The notes under the pieces were generated by a model that ran no database searches, had not been told where the DNA came from, and saw only the letters and a list, made by a program, of their open reading frames with translations. Positions 8,264-16,288 of a DNA stretch of 64,000 nucleotides are shown here, in pieces (within the stretch, counting starts at the first letter, position 1; every line of letters starts with the position of its first letter). Origin of the DNA: Planctomycetota bacterium (GTDB taxonomy: Bacteria; Planctomycetota; PLA2); the NCBI GenBank assembly GCA_021776735.1, contig JAJFFH010000011.1, positions 62,001 to 126,000 on the forward strand, read 5' to 3'. The position numbers and the translations under genes were made by a program.

Positions 8264-9051
8264 TACCTCGGTGCCGTACTCCGCAGGACGGCAACCTGCG
8301 CCCAGCGGCCCAACGCGGCCGCGGGCTCGACGACTACCTCCTCGGGCACGCCGTCGCCGTCCAGATCCTCGATCGCCGAAACCCAGCCGACGACGAGCCC
8401 GGGCGGCACAAGTTCGTGGTACCGCGTCGTGTACACGCTATCGCCGACCTTGAGCGCACCGGCACGCCGCAGCCCGCCGACGATCAGGCCCCGGTCGCCG
8501 TCGCCCTTCGCCCAGCCAAGCAGCAACTCCTCGTCGGCAGTGCGCAGTTCGACTTCCAGTCGAAACGCCGGGTCATCCACGCGCTGGACCGTGGCCACGC
8601 GCCGGTCCGTGGCCGACACAAGACCGAGCAGCGCCCGGCCGGTCACCACCGGCTGGCCGACACGCGCGCCGCCGGCCGATCCGACATCGATGCGAAACAT
8701 CCGCCGAAACGGGTTGGGATCGACGGCGTACACCCAACCGGGGAGGGCGCGCGGCTTGCGCTCCCAGTGCAGGGTGACGAAGTACTCCTTCAAATCCGTG
8801 AGCGCGGTGAGTTCGCGTTTCAGCCGGCTGATCTCGAGGTCTTTGGCCGACAACTCGGCCCGCAGTTTGACGAGATCGATCGCCTCGCCGTTCGCCGCCC
8901 CCGCGACGCGCGCCAACAACGGTTGGTACACGGTCGCGCGGTAGACGTCCGGGAGAACCTCCTCGCCCGGAAAGTCCCCTCGCTTCAGCAGCGCGAGGAC
9001 GAAAAGGCCGGCCAGAAGTAGGAGGTACCGGTCTATCTTGCGAAGTCGCAT
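8263..9051 (-). CDS. mreC: Rod shape-determining protein MreC
   Basis: Bitopic elongasome protein of 262 residues: an N-terminal membrane helix (about 8-22), a coiled coil (about 55-88, S-A-K-D-L-E-I-S-R-L-K-R-E-L), then the beta-rich periplasmic domain with V-G-Q-P-V-V, L-L-G-L-V-S and L-K-V-G-D-S-V-Y-T-T. MreC couples MreB to PBP2 and RodA by activating PBP2. The stretch D-L-D-G-D-G-V-P near residue 235 looks like a calcium-type loop and is not a copy of the dispersed repeat. It starts at ATG 9051, 340 bases after mreB, and may have its own promoter. Confidence 0.92.
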   Translation of the reverse strand: MRLRKIDRYLLLLAGLFVLALLKRGDFPGEEVLPDVYRATVYQPLLARVAGAANGEAIDLVKLRAELSAKDLEISRLKRELTALTDLKEYFVTLHWERKPRALPGWVYAVDPNPFRRMFRIDVGSAGGARVGQPVVTGRALLGLVSATDRRVATVQRVDDPAFRLEVELRTADEELLLGWAKGDGDRGLIVGGLRRAGALKVGDSVYTTRYHELVPPGLVVGWVSAIEDLDGDGVPEEVVVEPAAALGRWAQVAVLRSTAPR

Positions 9052-9107
9052 GCCGTTCGAGCGGTGCGGCGCCCACTACAGAGTCTAGTGTACGAATGGA
9101 CGTTGTG

Positions 9108-9123
9108 CCACAAGCAGTTGTGG
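9108..9123. promoter_or_regulatory. 16-bp palindrome upstream of mreC, possible operator
   Basis: CCACAA and TTGTGG are perfectly inverted around GCAG. It lies 57-72 bases upstream of the mreC start, next to a possible minus-strand promoter (TTGTGG ... TACACT). It could be an operator; no regulator is identifiable. Confidence 0.3.
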
Positions 9124-9129
9124 TGCCCC

Positions 9130-9157
9130 GAAAACCCGGAGGACCGGATTTTCGCTA
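9130..9157. repeat. Small intergenic hairpin repeat, copy 1
   Basis: GAAAACCCGG and CCGGATTTTC pair around GA and are followed by GCTA. It is one of six similar hairpins in the window (see 28471, 34198, 37996, 49761, 51912). Confidence 0.5.
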
Positions 9158-9314
9158 CGTTCCAGCATGCGGGCGGTCCCGATGAACCGAACCGGTCCAC
9201 TGCAGGCGAGAGCGGGAGAGGAAAGCGCGAATGGGCGCACGAACAGCCCGCGCTGCGCACATCCGGTCCCGGGAGCGTACGAGCGAAAACCGACCTACGC
9301 GGTTTCGCGCCTAC

Positions 9315-9324
9315 ATCGCCGTCC
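9315..9324 (-). repeat. Dispersed GGACGGCGAT motif, copy 2
   Basis: Intergenic between mreB and mreC; the extended form AGCGTACGGACGGCGATG is complete. Confidence 0.85.
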
Positions 9325-9347
9325 GTACGCTACGGTCCGATTCCCGC

Positions 9348-9407
9348 AATCGTTCTCGGCTCAATCGTTCTCGGCTCAATCTTCGTCGGCTCAATCTTCG
9401 TCGGCCT
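9348..9407. repeat. 15-bp tandem repeat, four units, across the mreB stop
   Basis: Two units AATCGTTCTCGGCTC and two units close to AATCTTCGTCGGCTC. On the coding strand each unit contains TGA, so the array supplies the mreB stop plus three back-up stops in the same frame. Confidence 0.75.
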
Positions 9408-10443
9408 GGTCCAGGATGCTCTTCACTTCGCTCAGATTGTCGAGGAACACGCCGGTGCCGCGGGCGACCGAGGTCAGCGGATCCTCGGCGAGCCGGCAGG
9501 GCAGCCCGACCTTTTCGTAGATCGCTTTGCCGATGCCGCGGAGGAGCGAGCCGCCGCCGGCCAGCGTAATGCCCTGTTCGAGCAGATCACCCGCCAGCTC
9601 GGGCGGACACGAGTGCAGCGTGGCCCGGACGGAATCGACAACCCCGGTCACGGACTCCGAGATTGCCTCGCGGATCTCCTCCGAGGTCACGACGACCTTC
9701 TTGGGCAGGCCCCGCTTCTCGTCGAGGCCGCGCACCTCCATCGTGAGCTCCCTCTTGAGCGGGAACGCGCTGCCGATGGTCATCTTGACGGTTTCCGCGC
9801 TCAGCTCGCCGATGAGCAGGTCGTAGGCCGACTTCATGTAGGCGACAATCGCGTGGTCCATCTCGTCGCCGGCGACCCTGATCGAGGTCGACTTGACGAT
9901 GCCGCCGAGCGAGAGGATGGCGACCTCGGTCGTGCCGCCGCCGATATCGACGATCATGGAGCCGCGCGGTTCCGCGAACGGAAGCCCGCAGCCAATGGCC
10001 GCCGCCATCGGCTCCTCCATCAGGTAGACCTTCCGCGCCCCGGCCCGCTCCGCGGAGTTGATGACCGCTCGCTTCTCGACGGGTGTGATCCCCGACGGCA
10101 CGGCGATCACGACGCGGGGGCTCACCGCCCAATTGCGACCGTGCACCTTGTATATGAAGTACTTGAGCATGGCCTCCGTCACCTCGAAGTCGGCGATGAC
10201 ACCGTCCTTCATGGGCCGGATGGCCACGATGTTGCCCGGGGTCTTCCCGAGCATCTCTTTCGCGGTCGCGCCGACGGCACGACCATTGAGGAGCACTTCC
10301 GTCGTGCCCTTGCGAACGGCGACGACCGACGGCTCGTTCAAGACGATGCCGCGGCCGCGAACGCAAACGAGCGTGTTCGCCGTCCCGAGGTCGATCCCCA
10401 TGTCGACGGAGAACTTGCCCAAAACCCAGTCGAGTACGCGCAT
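9391..10443 (-). CDS. mreB: Cell shape-determining actin-like protein MreB
   Basis: Bacterial actin that forms membrane-bound filaments guiding the elongasome. Length is 350 residues. Nucleotide-binding blocks are clear: phosphate-1 G-I-D-L-G-T-A-N-T-L, phosphate-2 I-V-D-I-G-G-G-T-T-E-V and adenosine I-T-L-A-G-G-G-S-L-L-R-G. Further hallmarks are L-N-E-P-S-V-V-A, G-K-T-P-G-N-I-V-A-I-R-P-M-K-D-G-V-I-A-D and L-M-E-E-P-M-A-A-A-I-G. The ATG at 10443 fits the family, and a TACAAT box lies 12 bases upstream. The extreme C-terminus (D-Q-A-D-E-D) is encoded in the tandem repeat. A second, divergent actin-like gene is present at 35061. Confidence 0.97.
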   Translation of the reverse strand: MRVLDWVLGKFSVDMGIDLGTANTLVCVRGRGIVLNEPSVVAVRKGTTEVLLNGRAVGATAKEMLGKTPGNIVAIRPMKDGVIADFEVTEAMLKYFIYKVHGRNWAVSPRVVIAVPSGITPVEKRAVINSAERAGARKVYLMEEPMAAAIGCGLPFAEPRGSMIVDIGGGTTEVAILSLGGIVKSTSIRVAGDEMDHAIVAYMKSAYDLLIGELSAETVKMTIGSAFPLKRELTMEVRGLDEKRGLPKKVVVTSEEIREAISESVTGVVDSVRATLHSCPPELAGDLLEQGITLAGGGSLLRGIGKAIYEKVGLPCRLAEDPLTSVARGTGVFLDNLSEVKSILDQADED

Positions 10444-10455
10444 ATTGAGGATGGA

Positions 10456-10461
10456 ATTGTA
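10456..10461 (-). promoter_or_regulatory. -10-like box (TACAAT) for mreB
   Basis: Ends 12 bases before the mreB ATG, predicting a leader of about five bases. No clear -35. Confidence 0.45.
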
Positions 10462-10587
10462 GGGACCCGGGGTCCCAGAAACGGCGCGCAAAAAGCGGTG
10501 CGGCAGGCGTGCCCCCAAAGAGTAGCAGTTCCGCCCGCAATGGCGCCGGATTCCGGGCCCACTCAGCCGGGTGTGACGCCGCGCTCC

Positions 10588-10624
10588 AAAAAAAAAACGG
10601 CCCGGAGCGAATGCCCCGGGCCGT
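10588..10624 (-). terminator. Rho-independent terminator of the 11715-10686 operon
   Basis: A nine-pair GC stem (10597-10605 with 10616-10624) and a ten-base loop are followed, on the minus strand, by ten T residues (10588-10597). It separates the coiled-coil operon from mreB. Confidence 0.9.
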
Positions 10625-10685
10625 GTCACTCAAACACGAAACGGAAGATACCGGACCCACAAAAGGGAGCCCCGGCAAAAAGGAG

Positions 10686-10847
10686 CTAGGCCAGCAGCCC
10701 GACTCCGTAGGCCTTCATCTTCATCTGCAAGAGGATGAAGGCGACGAGAAAGATCAGGCACGTGACGTAGATCAGCGCCATCGAGACCTTGTCCGCCTCC
10801 GGAGTCGTGTCGAGATCCTGGATGTCGATATATTCGTCCTTGGCCAC
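10686..10847 (-). CDS. Small single-pass membrane protein (53 aa)
   Basis: A GTG start at 10847 with a GGAGCGA ribosome site gives 53 residues: an acidic cytoplasmic head (D-E-Y-I-D-I-Q-D-L-D) and one membrane helix (about 22-41, I-Y-V-T-C-L-I-F-L-V-A-F-I-L-L), then a short M-K-M-K-A-Y tail. It begins ten bases after the stop of the coiled-coil gene and ends before a strong terminator, so it is the second gene of a two-gene operon. I do not recognise a family. Its size and pairing suggest a subunit or regulator of the coiled-coil membrane protein. Confidence 0.7.
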   Translation of the reverse strand: MAKDEYIDIQDLDTTPEADKVSMALIYVTCLIFLVAFILLQMKMKAYGVGLLA

Positions 10848-10857
10848 GGCTCGCTCC

Positions 10858-11715
10858 TTAGCGGTCGGGGTAGGCTTCGTCGCCCGACTCCGGGTTGCCC
10901 TTGTTGTTGTTGAACTTGGTGTCGAACTCGCCGACGGCACCACCCTTGCTGACGCTCGTGATCTTGATCACGCCGATGTACTCGCCGCCGCGGCGGATGT
11001 GGTACACGTCGCCGCCGCGCACGCCGTCCTCGGAACCGACGCTGATGCTGACGATCACGGCGCTGCCTACGGCGCGCACCGCGTTGACCCGGCCCTTGGT
11101 ACCGCGGTTGCCCTCGCCGATCGCACGACCACCCGACTTGCGCAGTTGGTCGTTCTCGAACTTGAGGCGACGGTTGTTCCGCGACAGATCGCCCTGCTTG
11201 GCGCTGAGGCTCTTGATCTGGTCGTTTTGGGCCGCGACTTCCTGCTCGAGGCGAGCGCGGTTGCCGATCTCGGCCTCCAGCTCTCGCTGCGATTCGAGCT
11301 TCGCCTTTGTGGCCTCATCGGCCTTGTTGGTCGCGCGTTGGAGAGTCGCCAAGTTGTCCTTGTTGACCCCGGCGAGGACCCCGAGTTGCTTCGAGTAGTC
11401 CTGGTTCGTGCTGCGGAGCTGCGTGTTCTCTCGATGCGCGTTCGCGAGGGTCGATTCGAGCCCGGCGTTCGTTTCCCGCGCACTCTGGAAGTCACCCTGC
11501 GCACCGGCCTTTTCGATCTCGAACTGGTTCGCACGATCGTTCGCGGCCTTGATCTGCTTCTCTGCGCTGTCGTTGTAAGTCTCAAACTTCTCGACGGCGG
11601 CCGCGTAGGCCTCTTTGTAGTCGTCTTGAGCCCCTAGGAGCGTGGCCGCTGCGCCGAACGTGGCAACAGCGAGAATGAGATTCACCACGACGAATATTTT
11701 CGCCATGCTGGACAT
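10858..11715 (-). CDS. Membrane-anchored coiled-coil protein
   Basis: The product is 285 residues: an N-terminal membrane segment (about 8-28), a long coiled coil (about 32-195, rich in E, K, Q, A heptads such as Q-R-E-L-E-A-E-I-G-N-R-A-R-L-E-Q-E-V), and a compact C-terminal beta-rich domain (about 205-275; V-N-A-V-R-A-V-G-S-A-V-I-V-S-I, G-V-R-G-G-D-V-Y-H-I-R-R-G-G-E-Y-I-G-V-I). The layout resembles MreC in miniature but without its signatures; the family is unknown to me. The ATG at 11715 has a GGGAG site and a sigma-70-like promoter further up. It could sense or organise the envelope together with the 53-residue protein. Confidence 0.8.
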   Translation of the reverse strand: MSSMAKIFVVVNLILAVATFGAAATLLGAQDDYKEAYAAAVEKFETYNDSAEKQIKAANDRANQFEIEKAGAQGDFQSARETNAGLESTLANAHRENTQLRSTNQDYSKQLGVLAGVNKDNLATLQRATNKADEATKAKLESQRELEAEIGNRARLEQEVAAQNDQIKSLSAKQGDLSRNNRRLKFENDQLRKSGGRAIGEGNRGTKGRVNAVRAVGSAVIVSISVGSEDGVRGGDVYHIRRGGEYIGVIKITSVSKGGAVGEFDTKFNNNKGNPESGDEAYPDR

Positions 11716-11816
11716 GGATGGGCTCCCTTCCGAGTCAGCCTGTCTGATTTGAGTTTTTTTGACGAACGCCGGCCGCCCACTTCGCCCGCTGCGAAGAATC
11801 GTTGACCGGAGGCGGA

Positions 11817-11845
11817 ATTTCATCAGAACCCCCGCCGCGAGTCAA
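11817..11845 (-). promoter_or_regulatory. Sigma-70-like promoter for the coiled-coil/small-membrane-protein operon
   Basis: On the minus strand TTGACT, a 17-base spacer and TGAAAT. It is the only promoter in the window with a good -35, and it precedes a roughly 95-base leader. Confidence 0.5.
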
Positions 11846-11893
11846 GCCGGTTCAAGGAAGGCATTTTCTCTTTGTCACCGTTCGATCACGCCC

Positions 11894-13591
11894 TTAAGTC
11901 CTTTTAGACAAACGGCTTAAGGCCAAAACGAGGGTTCCAAGGGCAAGAATTGTCCCGAGTAAAATCCGAAACCCATACCGCAGAAAGAGAGACGGAGCCC
12001 CTTGTTGGGGAACCAGCACGCCCAGATAGCCGTCTTGCATGACGCGGTCGAGTCGCACGATCTCGCGCCCTGAGGGCGCAATGGCAACCGTGATACCGCC
12101 ATTGGCACATGACAGAACTGTCGTCCGCGTCTCGACGGCGCGAAACACGAGAGCCGCCACCATCTGTGGCTCCTCCCACGAAACGCCGAACCATCCGTTG
12201 TTCACCAGATGCAATAGAAAATCGCACGGCGCATGACGCACAGCGGCGCGCGAAAAGCCGGGATCGAGCCCCTCGAAGCAGATCAGCACGGCGCCCTTGA
12301 GCCCTTCGCCCGCGTCGAGCGTGGCGTGGCCCTCCCCCTGCTCGAGGTCCGCGTTGCCCGGATACCCGATATTCTCGACGAGCCAGCGAAACAGGGAGTC
12401 GCACCAAGCCGCGGGCAACACGAGACGCGGCAGGAATTCCTCCCCCATGGGCACGAGGTCCTGTTTTCGATAGATGCCCTTGAGCTGAGCGTCGGCGCCG
12501 ACCAGCACGACCGAGTTGTGCCCCCGCATCGCGCGCGCCTGTTCCGCGTCGGTGTAGGTATTCAGACCGTAGGCAAACGGACGGCGATGCAGGCGGGCCA
12601 TCTGCCGCGCTGCGGGCCAAAACGAGCGCGACATGACGGGATCGTTCTCGACCAGCCGACCGGGATGCATCGTCTCCGGCCAAATCACGAGCGCGGCATC
12701 GGGATGCTCTTTGAGTCCCGCACGCGTAAGCCGCGTCAGGACACCCCAGACACTGTGGCGTCGGCGTTTCCCGTCCGGCTTGACAAGATGGCGCACCGCG
12801 GTCTGCACCATGAGCACCTTCTTACCGTCCGCGGTCTCCGTCTTGACGGCGAGGCCGTAGCAAAGCGCGCTCAAAAACAAAACGCCCGCAACCCCGAGCT
12901 CCATCCGCTCTCGGCGCACTGCCGCCGCCTGCACGTAGACCAGCAAGAACGACACCCCGAACGGGCCGAAGATCGCCGCGATCTGGATGACCGGCCCGTA
13001 CCGGTACTGCGTGTGGGCGAGTTGCAGCCACGGCAATCCGCCCAGGAACCACGAGTGCACCCATTCAAACAGGACCCAGCATGTCGCGACGCGAAACGCG
13101 TACGGCAGCCGCGACAAGGCGCGCAGCGCCCCTTCAAAGGCGAAGACAAAGGCCACGCCCGAAGCCATGGAGACGCCAATCCATGCCGAATAGTGGACCT
13201 GGCCGAGCCACGCGAAGCCTGCATGTGCTCGAAAAAAACCGTAGAGCAGCGCGGCCTTCCACCATGAGCCGAAACCCGGGCGCCCGCGCGCCAACAGGTA
13301 CGGAACGAGCAGCATCCAACCCAAAAAGCCCAGGTCGGGTCCGGGGTACGCGAGAGTCTGAACCACCCAGCCCAGGGCGAACAGCTCGATGACTCGTCGG
13401 CGTTCGGACCGCCGCCACCACAGGAACGCCGGCAAGAGAAACCAGACGTACCCATAGCCGTGCGACGGCAAACCGGGCGCGAACGAAAGACCGAACGGCA
13501 CCAGGAACAGCGCCGCCAACCACCAGCGCAGCCGCGGCTTGGGCCGGAGCCCGGGCCCGCCCGGCGCGCGAGTCGCGGCGGTATCACTCAC
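11894..13591 (-). CDS. lnt: Apolipoprotein N-acyltransferase Lnt
   Basis: Lnt adds the third acyl chain to the N-terminal cysteine of lipoproteins in the inner membrane. The product has 565 residues: about six to seven membrane helices in the first 245 residues, then a periplasmic nitrilase-type domain. The triad is visible as Glu306 (I-W-P-E-T), Lys376 (Y-R-K-Q-D-L-V-P-M-G-E) and Cys438 (I-C-F-E-G). A last membrane helix lies at about 541-560. The GTG at 13591 overlaps the moeA stop (GTGA). Residues R-R-P-F-A at about 336-340 are encoded by a copy of the dispersed motif. At least two predicted lipoproteins in the window could be clients. Confidence 0.93.
   Translation of the reverse strand: MSDTAATRAPGGPGLRPKPRLRWWLAALFLVPFGLSFAPGLPSHGYGYVWFLLPAFLWWRRSERRRVIELFALGWVVQTLAYPGPDLGFLGWMLLVPYLLARGRPGFGSWWKAALLYGFFRAHAGFAWLGQVHYSAWIGVSMASGVAFVFAFEGALRALSRLPYAFRVATCWVLFEWVHSWFLGGLPWLQLAHTQYRYGPVIQIAAIFGPFGVSFLLVYVQAAAVRRERMELGVAGVLFLSALCYGLAVKTETADGKKVLMVQTAVRHLVKPDGKRRRHSVWGVLTRLTRAGLKEHPDAALVIWPETMHPGRLVENDPVMSRSFWPAARQMARLHRRPFAYGLNTYTDAEQARAMRGHNSVVLVGADAQLKGIYRKQDLVPMGEEFLPRLVLPAAWCDSLFRWLVENIGYPGNADLEQGEGHATLDAGEGLKGAVLICFEGLDPGFSRAAVRHAPCDFLLHLVNNGWFGVSWEEPQMVAALVFRAVETRTTVLSCANGGITVAIAPSGREIVRLDRVMQDGYLGVLVPQQGAPSLFLRYGFRILLGTILALGTLVLALSRLSKRT
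12579..12588 (+). repeat. Dispersed GGACGGCGAT motif, copy 3
   Basis: Inside lnt, antisense to the gene; read in the gene as R-R-P-F-A. Confidence 0.8.
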
Positions 13592-14754
13592 GGCGAGAAC
13601 CGTTCCGGCACGAGGCAGACCACCTGGTCGCCCTTCTCTATATCGACTCCCTGTTCGATCACCATGTACGCGTTGGCGCCGGTCGCCACGTACAAATCGC
13701 CCGAACCACGCCAGGGCAGCGGTTCCGCCTCCCCACCGCGGCGACGGCAGGGGAACACGCGGTGCCGCTTCCGCGAGGCCTTGATCGGGCCTGTGGCGAT
13801 CGCCGGATCGGCGCGCAGGGCGTCCTCGAACGCCCGACCAGCACGGACGGCGAGATACGGCAGCGCAAACAGGTCCGCGCACACCATGGCCGAAACGGGG
13901 TTGCCCGGTAGCGCGAACACCGCCGCGGAGTCCCGTGTGCCGAAGAGAACGGGCTTGCCCGGCTGCAACTTCACGCCGTGGAACACGATCTCGACCCCGA
14001 GCGCCTCGAGCGCGGGGCGCACGAGATCCTTGTCGCCCATCGACACGCCGCCTGTCGTCAGGAGTGCGTCGGCGTCCAAGCCACGGGCGAGTGCCGTCCG
14101 GAGCGCTTGCTCGTCGTCGTCCACGGTGCCGAGGTCGATCACGTCGTGGCGTGCGAGCATGGCGCGCAGCAGCGGCCCGTTGGAGTTGCGGATGTCGTGC
14201 GCCCCCGGCTCCCTCGCAAGCTCCGTCCCGGTCGCCAGCACGGCGACGCGCGGTCGACGCCGCACGGTGACGGGGTCGGCCCCCTGCGCGGCGCACACCG
14301 CGATCCTCTCCGGCGTCAAAAAGCCCCGAGCGACCGCGTCGCCGGCTCGCGCAAAGGTCGCCTGCGGCAAGATGTTGGCACCCGCCGCAGGCGACTCCTC
14401 GGGGGTCATGACATCGCCGTCCGTACGCGTCTGTTCGACAGGAACGACAGTATCGGCACCGGACGGTACGGGGGCTCCGGTGTTGATCCAGGCCGCGGTT
14501 CCCGATTCGATGGTCGGGAGCGCGACATCGCCCGCCGCGATGCGTGCGATCACGCGGCGTGTCAGCGCGCCGTCGCCGGCACGGAGCGCGTAGCCGTCCA
14601 TAAGCGACCGCGCGAACGGAGGGTCGTCGCGATCGGCGTGCACCGGATCGGCCAAGACCCGGAAGAGCGCGCTTGCCAGCGCGACACGCTCGGTCTCGGC
14701 GACGGGCGTCGCGCATTCACGGACCAGGGCGCGGGCCTGCTCGACGGTGATCAC
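13588..14754 (-). CDS. moeA: Molybdopterin molybdenumtransferase MoeA
   Basis: MoeA inserts molybdate into adenylylated molybdopterin. The 388-residue protein shows the family blocks in order: S-L-M-D-G-Y-A-L-R, P-V-P-S-G-A-D-T-V-V-P-V-E, N-S-N-G-P-L-L, T-T-G-G-V-S-M-G-D-K-D and L-Q-P-G-K-P-V-L-F-G-T followed by A-L-P-G-N-P-V-S-A-M-V. It starts at GTG 14754. R-T-D-G-D-V at about residues 111-116 is encoded by a dispersed-motif copy, in the loop between the P-V-E-Q-T and E-E-S-P-A-A-G-A-N segments. No other molybdopterin gene is in the window. Coupling to lnt appears to be simple packing. Confidence 0.94.
   Translation of the reverse strand: MITVEQARALVRECATPVAETERVALASALFRVLADPVHADRDDPPFARSLMDGYALRAGDGALTRRVIARIAAGDVALPTIESGTAAWINTGAPVPSGADTVVPVEQTRTDGDVMTPEESPAAGANILPQATFARAGDAVARGFLTPERIAVCAAQGADPVTVRRRPRVAVLATGTELAREPGAHDIRNSNGPLLRAMLARHDVIDLGTVDDDEQALRTALARGLDADALLTTGGVSMGDKDLVRPALEALGVEIVFHGVKLQPGKPVLFGTRDSAAVFALPGNPVSAMVCADLFALPYLAVRAGRAFEDALRADPAIATGPIKASRKRHRVFPCRRRGGEAEPLPWRGSGDLYVATGANAYMVIEQGVDIEKGDQVVCLVPERFSP
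14413..14422 (-). repeat. Dispersed GGACGGCGAT motif, copy 4
   Basis: Inside moeA in the sense direction; encodes T-D-G-D-V. Confidence 0.85.
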
Positions 14755-14776
14755 TCCGAGAGACTACACGCCCGGG

Positions 14777-16117
14777 CTATCCGAGGCCGTACAGGAAGTA
14801 GGCCGCGGGTAGGTGGTGCACGGTCTCGAAAAAGGAGAGCGGCTCGCTGCGGCGCGGGCCGGCGCGGCTCAGCACGAACGCGCTCGTGGCACCCGTGCGG
14901 CGCAGGAGGCGCTCGATGCGGCTGAGGTCTTCCGGTGCGGGGTCGCGGTCGAACACGCGGATGGGCACCCCGCCTTCGGGGGTGACGAGCATGAGTTCGG
15001 CCTCCAGATCGCCGTCGCGGAAGTACGCCACGTCGAAACCGCGCGTGCGGGCGACACGGGCGACGTGGGCCACGACGGAGCCGACGAGCACGCTGCGGCG
15101 GCGGGTCGCATCCGCCAGATCGGCGGCGCCGCGTTCGAACAGCGCGTTGTAGAGGCCGGGGTCGGTCGGATACAGGCGGGGGCGGGAGCGGTCCGTCGAC
15201 GCGGCGAAGTTGCGCAGAGACTCGAGCAGGAACGCGCGCTCCAGGTGGCCCAGGTACTTCCCCAGCGTGTTCGAGCCCAATTCGAGCGCTTCGGAAAACG
15301 AGTCGGCCATCAGCGGCTCGCCGTTCAGCAGGAGCACACCGACCAGGACGCGTTCAAGGTCGGCCAGCTTGTGCACGCCGACGACGGACGGCAGATCGCG
15401 GTAGAGCGCCGCCGCGATGATGTCCTCGCGCAGCCGCCGGTGCGCCTGATGCGGATCCGGCGCGCGCCCCGCGTCGGGGAATCCGCCGCGCACCAGGTAG
15501 TCGGCCAGGAGCGGGTCGAGCACGCGCTGAAACAGCCGGTCGTCCGCCCCGTCCTCGTCCGGAAACTGCGGCGCGAGCAGGTCGAGCGGCGGCGCCAAAT
15601 CCGCCAGGCCGCGCTCGGCGCAGAACTCGCGAAACGACCACGGCCCGAGAAAGTGAACGTCGAGCGCGGGATCCTGCACGCCGGGCGCCACGGACGCTGT
15701 CGCAATGACCCGCACGCGCGGTCGCGTCTTGAGCAGCTCGAGCAGGCGCTCGGGCCACTGCGGCAGCGCCTGCACGTTGTCGAGCAGTACGAGGGGGTTG
15801 TCCGAGGCCAGCCAGCGCGTGGCCGAGTCCACGAGCGGACCGAGATCCACCATGCGCAGCACCGGATGATCGACCGGCAGATACGCGACGTCGCGCGTCC
15901 CGGACCGCAAGCGAGTATCGGCCAGACGGAGCAACAACGACGTCTTGCCCGCCCGCCGCGGCCCGACGACCAGCACGCTGGCCTCGCTCTCGCCGATCTC
16001 CGCATCCACGGGCCGCGACGCCCCCGGATGCGCACTCCGCGGCAACACACCGTGACGCCACCACGGATTGTGCGCCTGAAGAACCGCGGCCAACGCCGCC
16101 TCCGGCAAAACGCCCAT
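14777..16117 (-). CDS. AAA-family ATPase with DUF4143-like C-terminal domain
   Basis: 446 residues. Walker A is G-P-R-R-A-G-K-T-S (52-60), and a Walker B-like strand reads N-P-L-V-L-L-D-N-V-Q. The C-terminal half carries the winged-helix-type block E-A-L-E-L-G-S-N-T-L-G-K-Y-L-G-H-L-E-R-A-F-L-L, characteristic of the AAA_14/DUF4143 ATPases. These are widespread, often accessory proteins of unclear function. Unlike many relatives it has an N-terminal extension of about 45 residues. It is divergently placed from the ECF fusion gene, with 171 bases between them. I cannot assign a substrate. Confidence 0.8.
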   Translation of the reverse strand: MGVLPEAALAAVLQAHNPWWRHGVLPRSAHPGASRPVDAEIGESEASVLVVGPRRAGKTSLLLRLADTRLRSGTRDVAYLPVDHPVLRMVDLGPLVDSATRWLASDNPLVLLDNVQALPQWPERLLELLKTRPRVRVIATASVAPGVQDPALDVHFLGPWSFREFCAERGLADLAPPLDLLAPQFPDEDGADDRLFQRVLDPLLADYLVRGGFPDAGRAPDPHQAHRRLREDIIAAALYRDLPSVVGVHKLADLERVLVGVLLLNGEPLMADSFSEALELGSNTLGKYLGHLERAFLLESLRNFAASTDRSRPRLYPTDPGLYNALFERGAADLADATRRRSVLVGSVVAHVARVARTRGFDVAYFRDGDLEAELMLVTPEGGVPIRVFDRDPAPEDLSRIERLLRRTGATSAFVLSRAGPRRSEPLSFFETVHHLPAAYFLYGLG

Positions 16118-16288
16118 GCTCCCTTTTCTACACGTTGCGAGCCAAGATCACCACCGACGAACACCCCGGAATCGGCGAGAGGGGGGCATGCGGGGGGGAG
16201 GGGAGGAAGACCCGGGGCCAGAGGAGAGAGAGGGCCTGCGCCAAAAAACAGGGAACATCGCGGGCCCGTCCGGACACCATGGGATGCA

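Larger units (their letters stand above)
9052..9390. other. mreB-mreC intergenic region, repeat-rich
   Basis: 339 bases with no supported gene. It holds the palindrome CCACAAGCAGTTGTGG (9108-9123), a -10-like AGTGTA on the minus strand (9088-9093), a small hairpin (9130-9157), a copy of the dispersed motif (9315-9324), and the first part of a 15-base tandem repeat that runs into the end of mreB. Confidence 0.6.

Noticed and set aside
8349..8358. GTCGCCGTCC in mreC as a further copy of the dispersed motif
   Set aside because: The core differs in the last base on the coding strand and the flanks do not match; it simply encodes D-L-D-G-D-G.
11894..14716. A single lnt-moeA fusion frame
   Set aside because: The frame stays open upstream of lnt only because of high GC; moeA is clearly encoded in another frame with its own stop and a GTGA overlap.
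15006..15016. ATCGCCGTCG in the AAA ATPase gene as a motif copy
   Set aside because: Nine core bases match, but the tenth and the whole AGCNN flank do not; a chance match is plausible.
14813..16288. A 490-codon N-terminal extension of the ECF sigma fusion
   Set aside because: It is the reverse-strand shadow of the AAA ATPase gene; sigma homology starts only near 16289.
16118..16288. A gene in the G-rich region between the AAA ATPase and the ECF fusion
   Set aside because: Frames there are short, purine-rich and lack a ribosome site or recognisable similarity.
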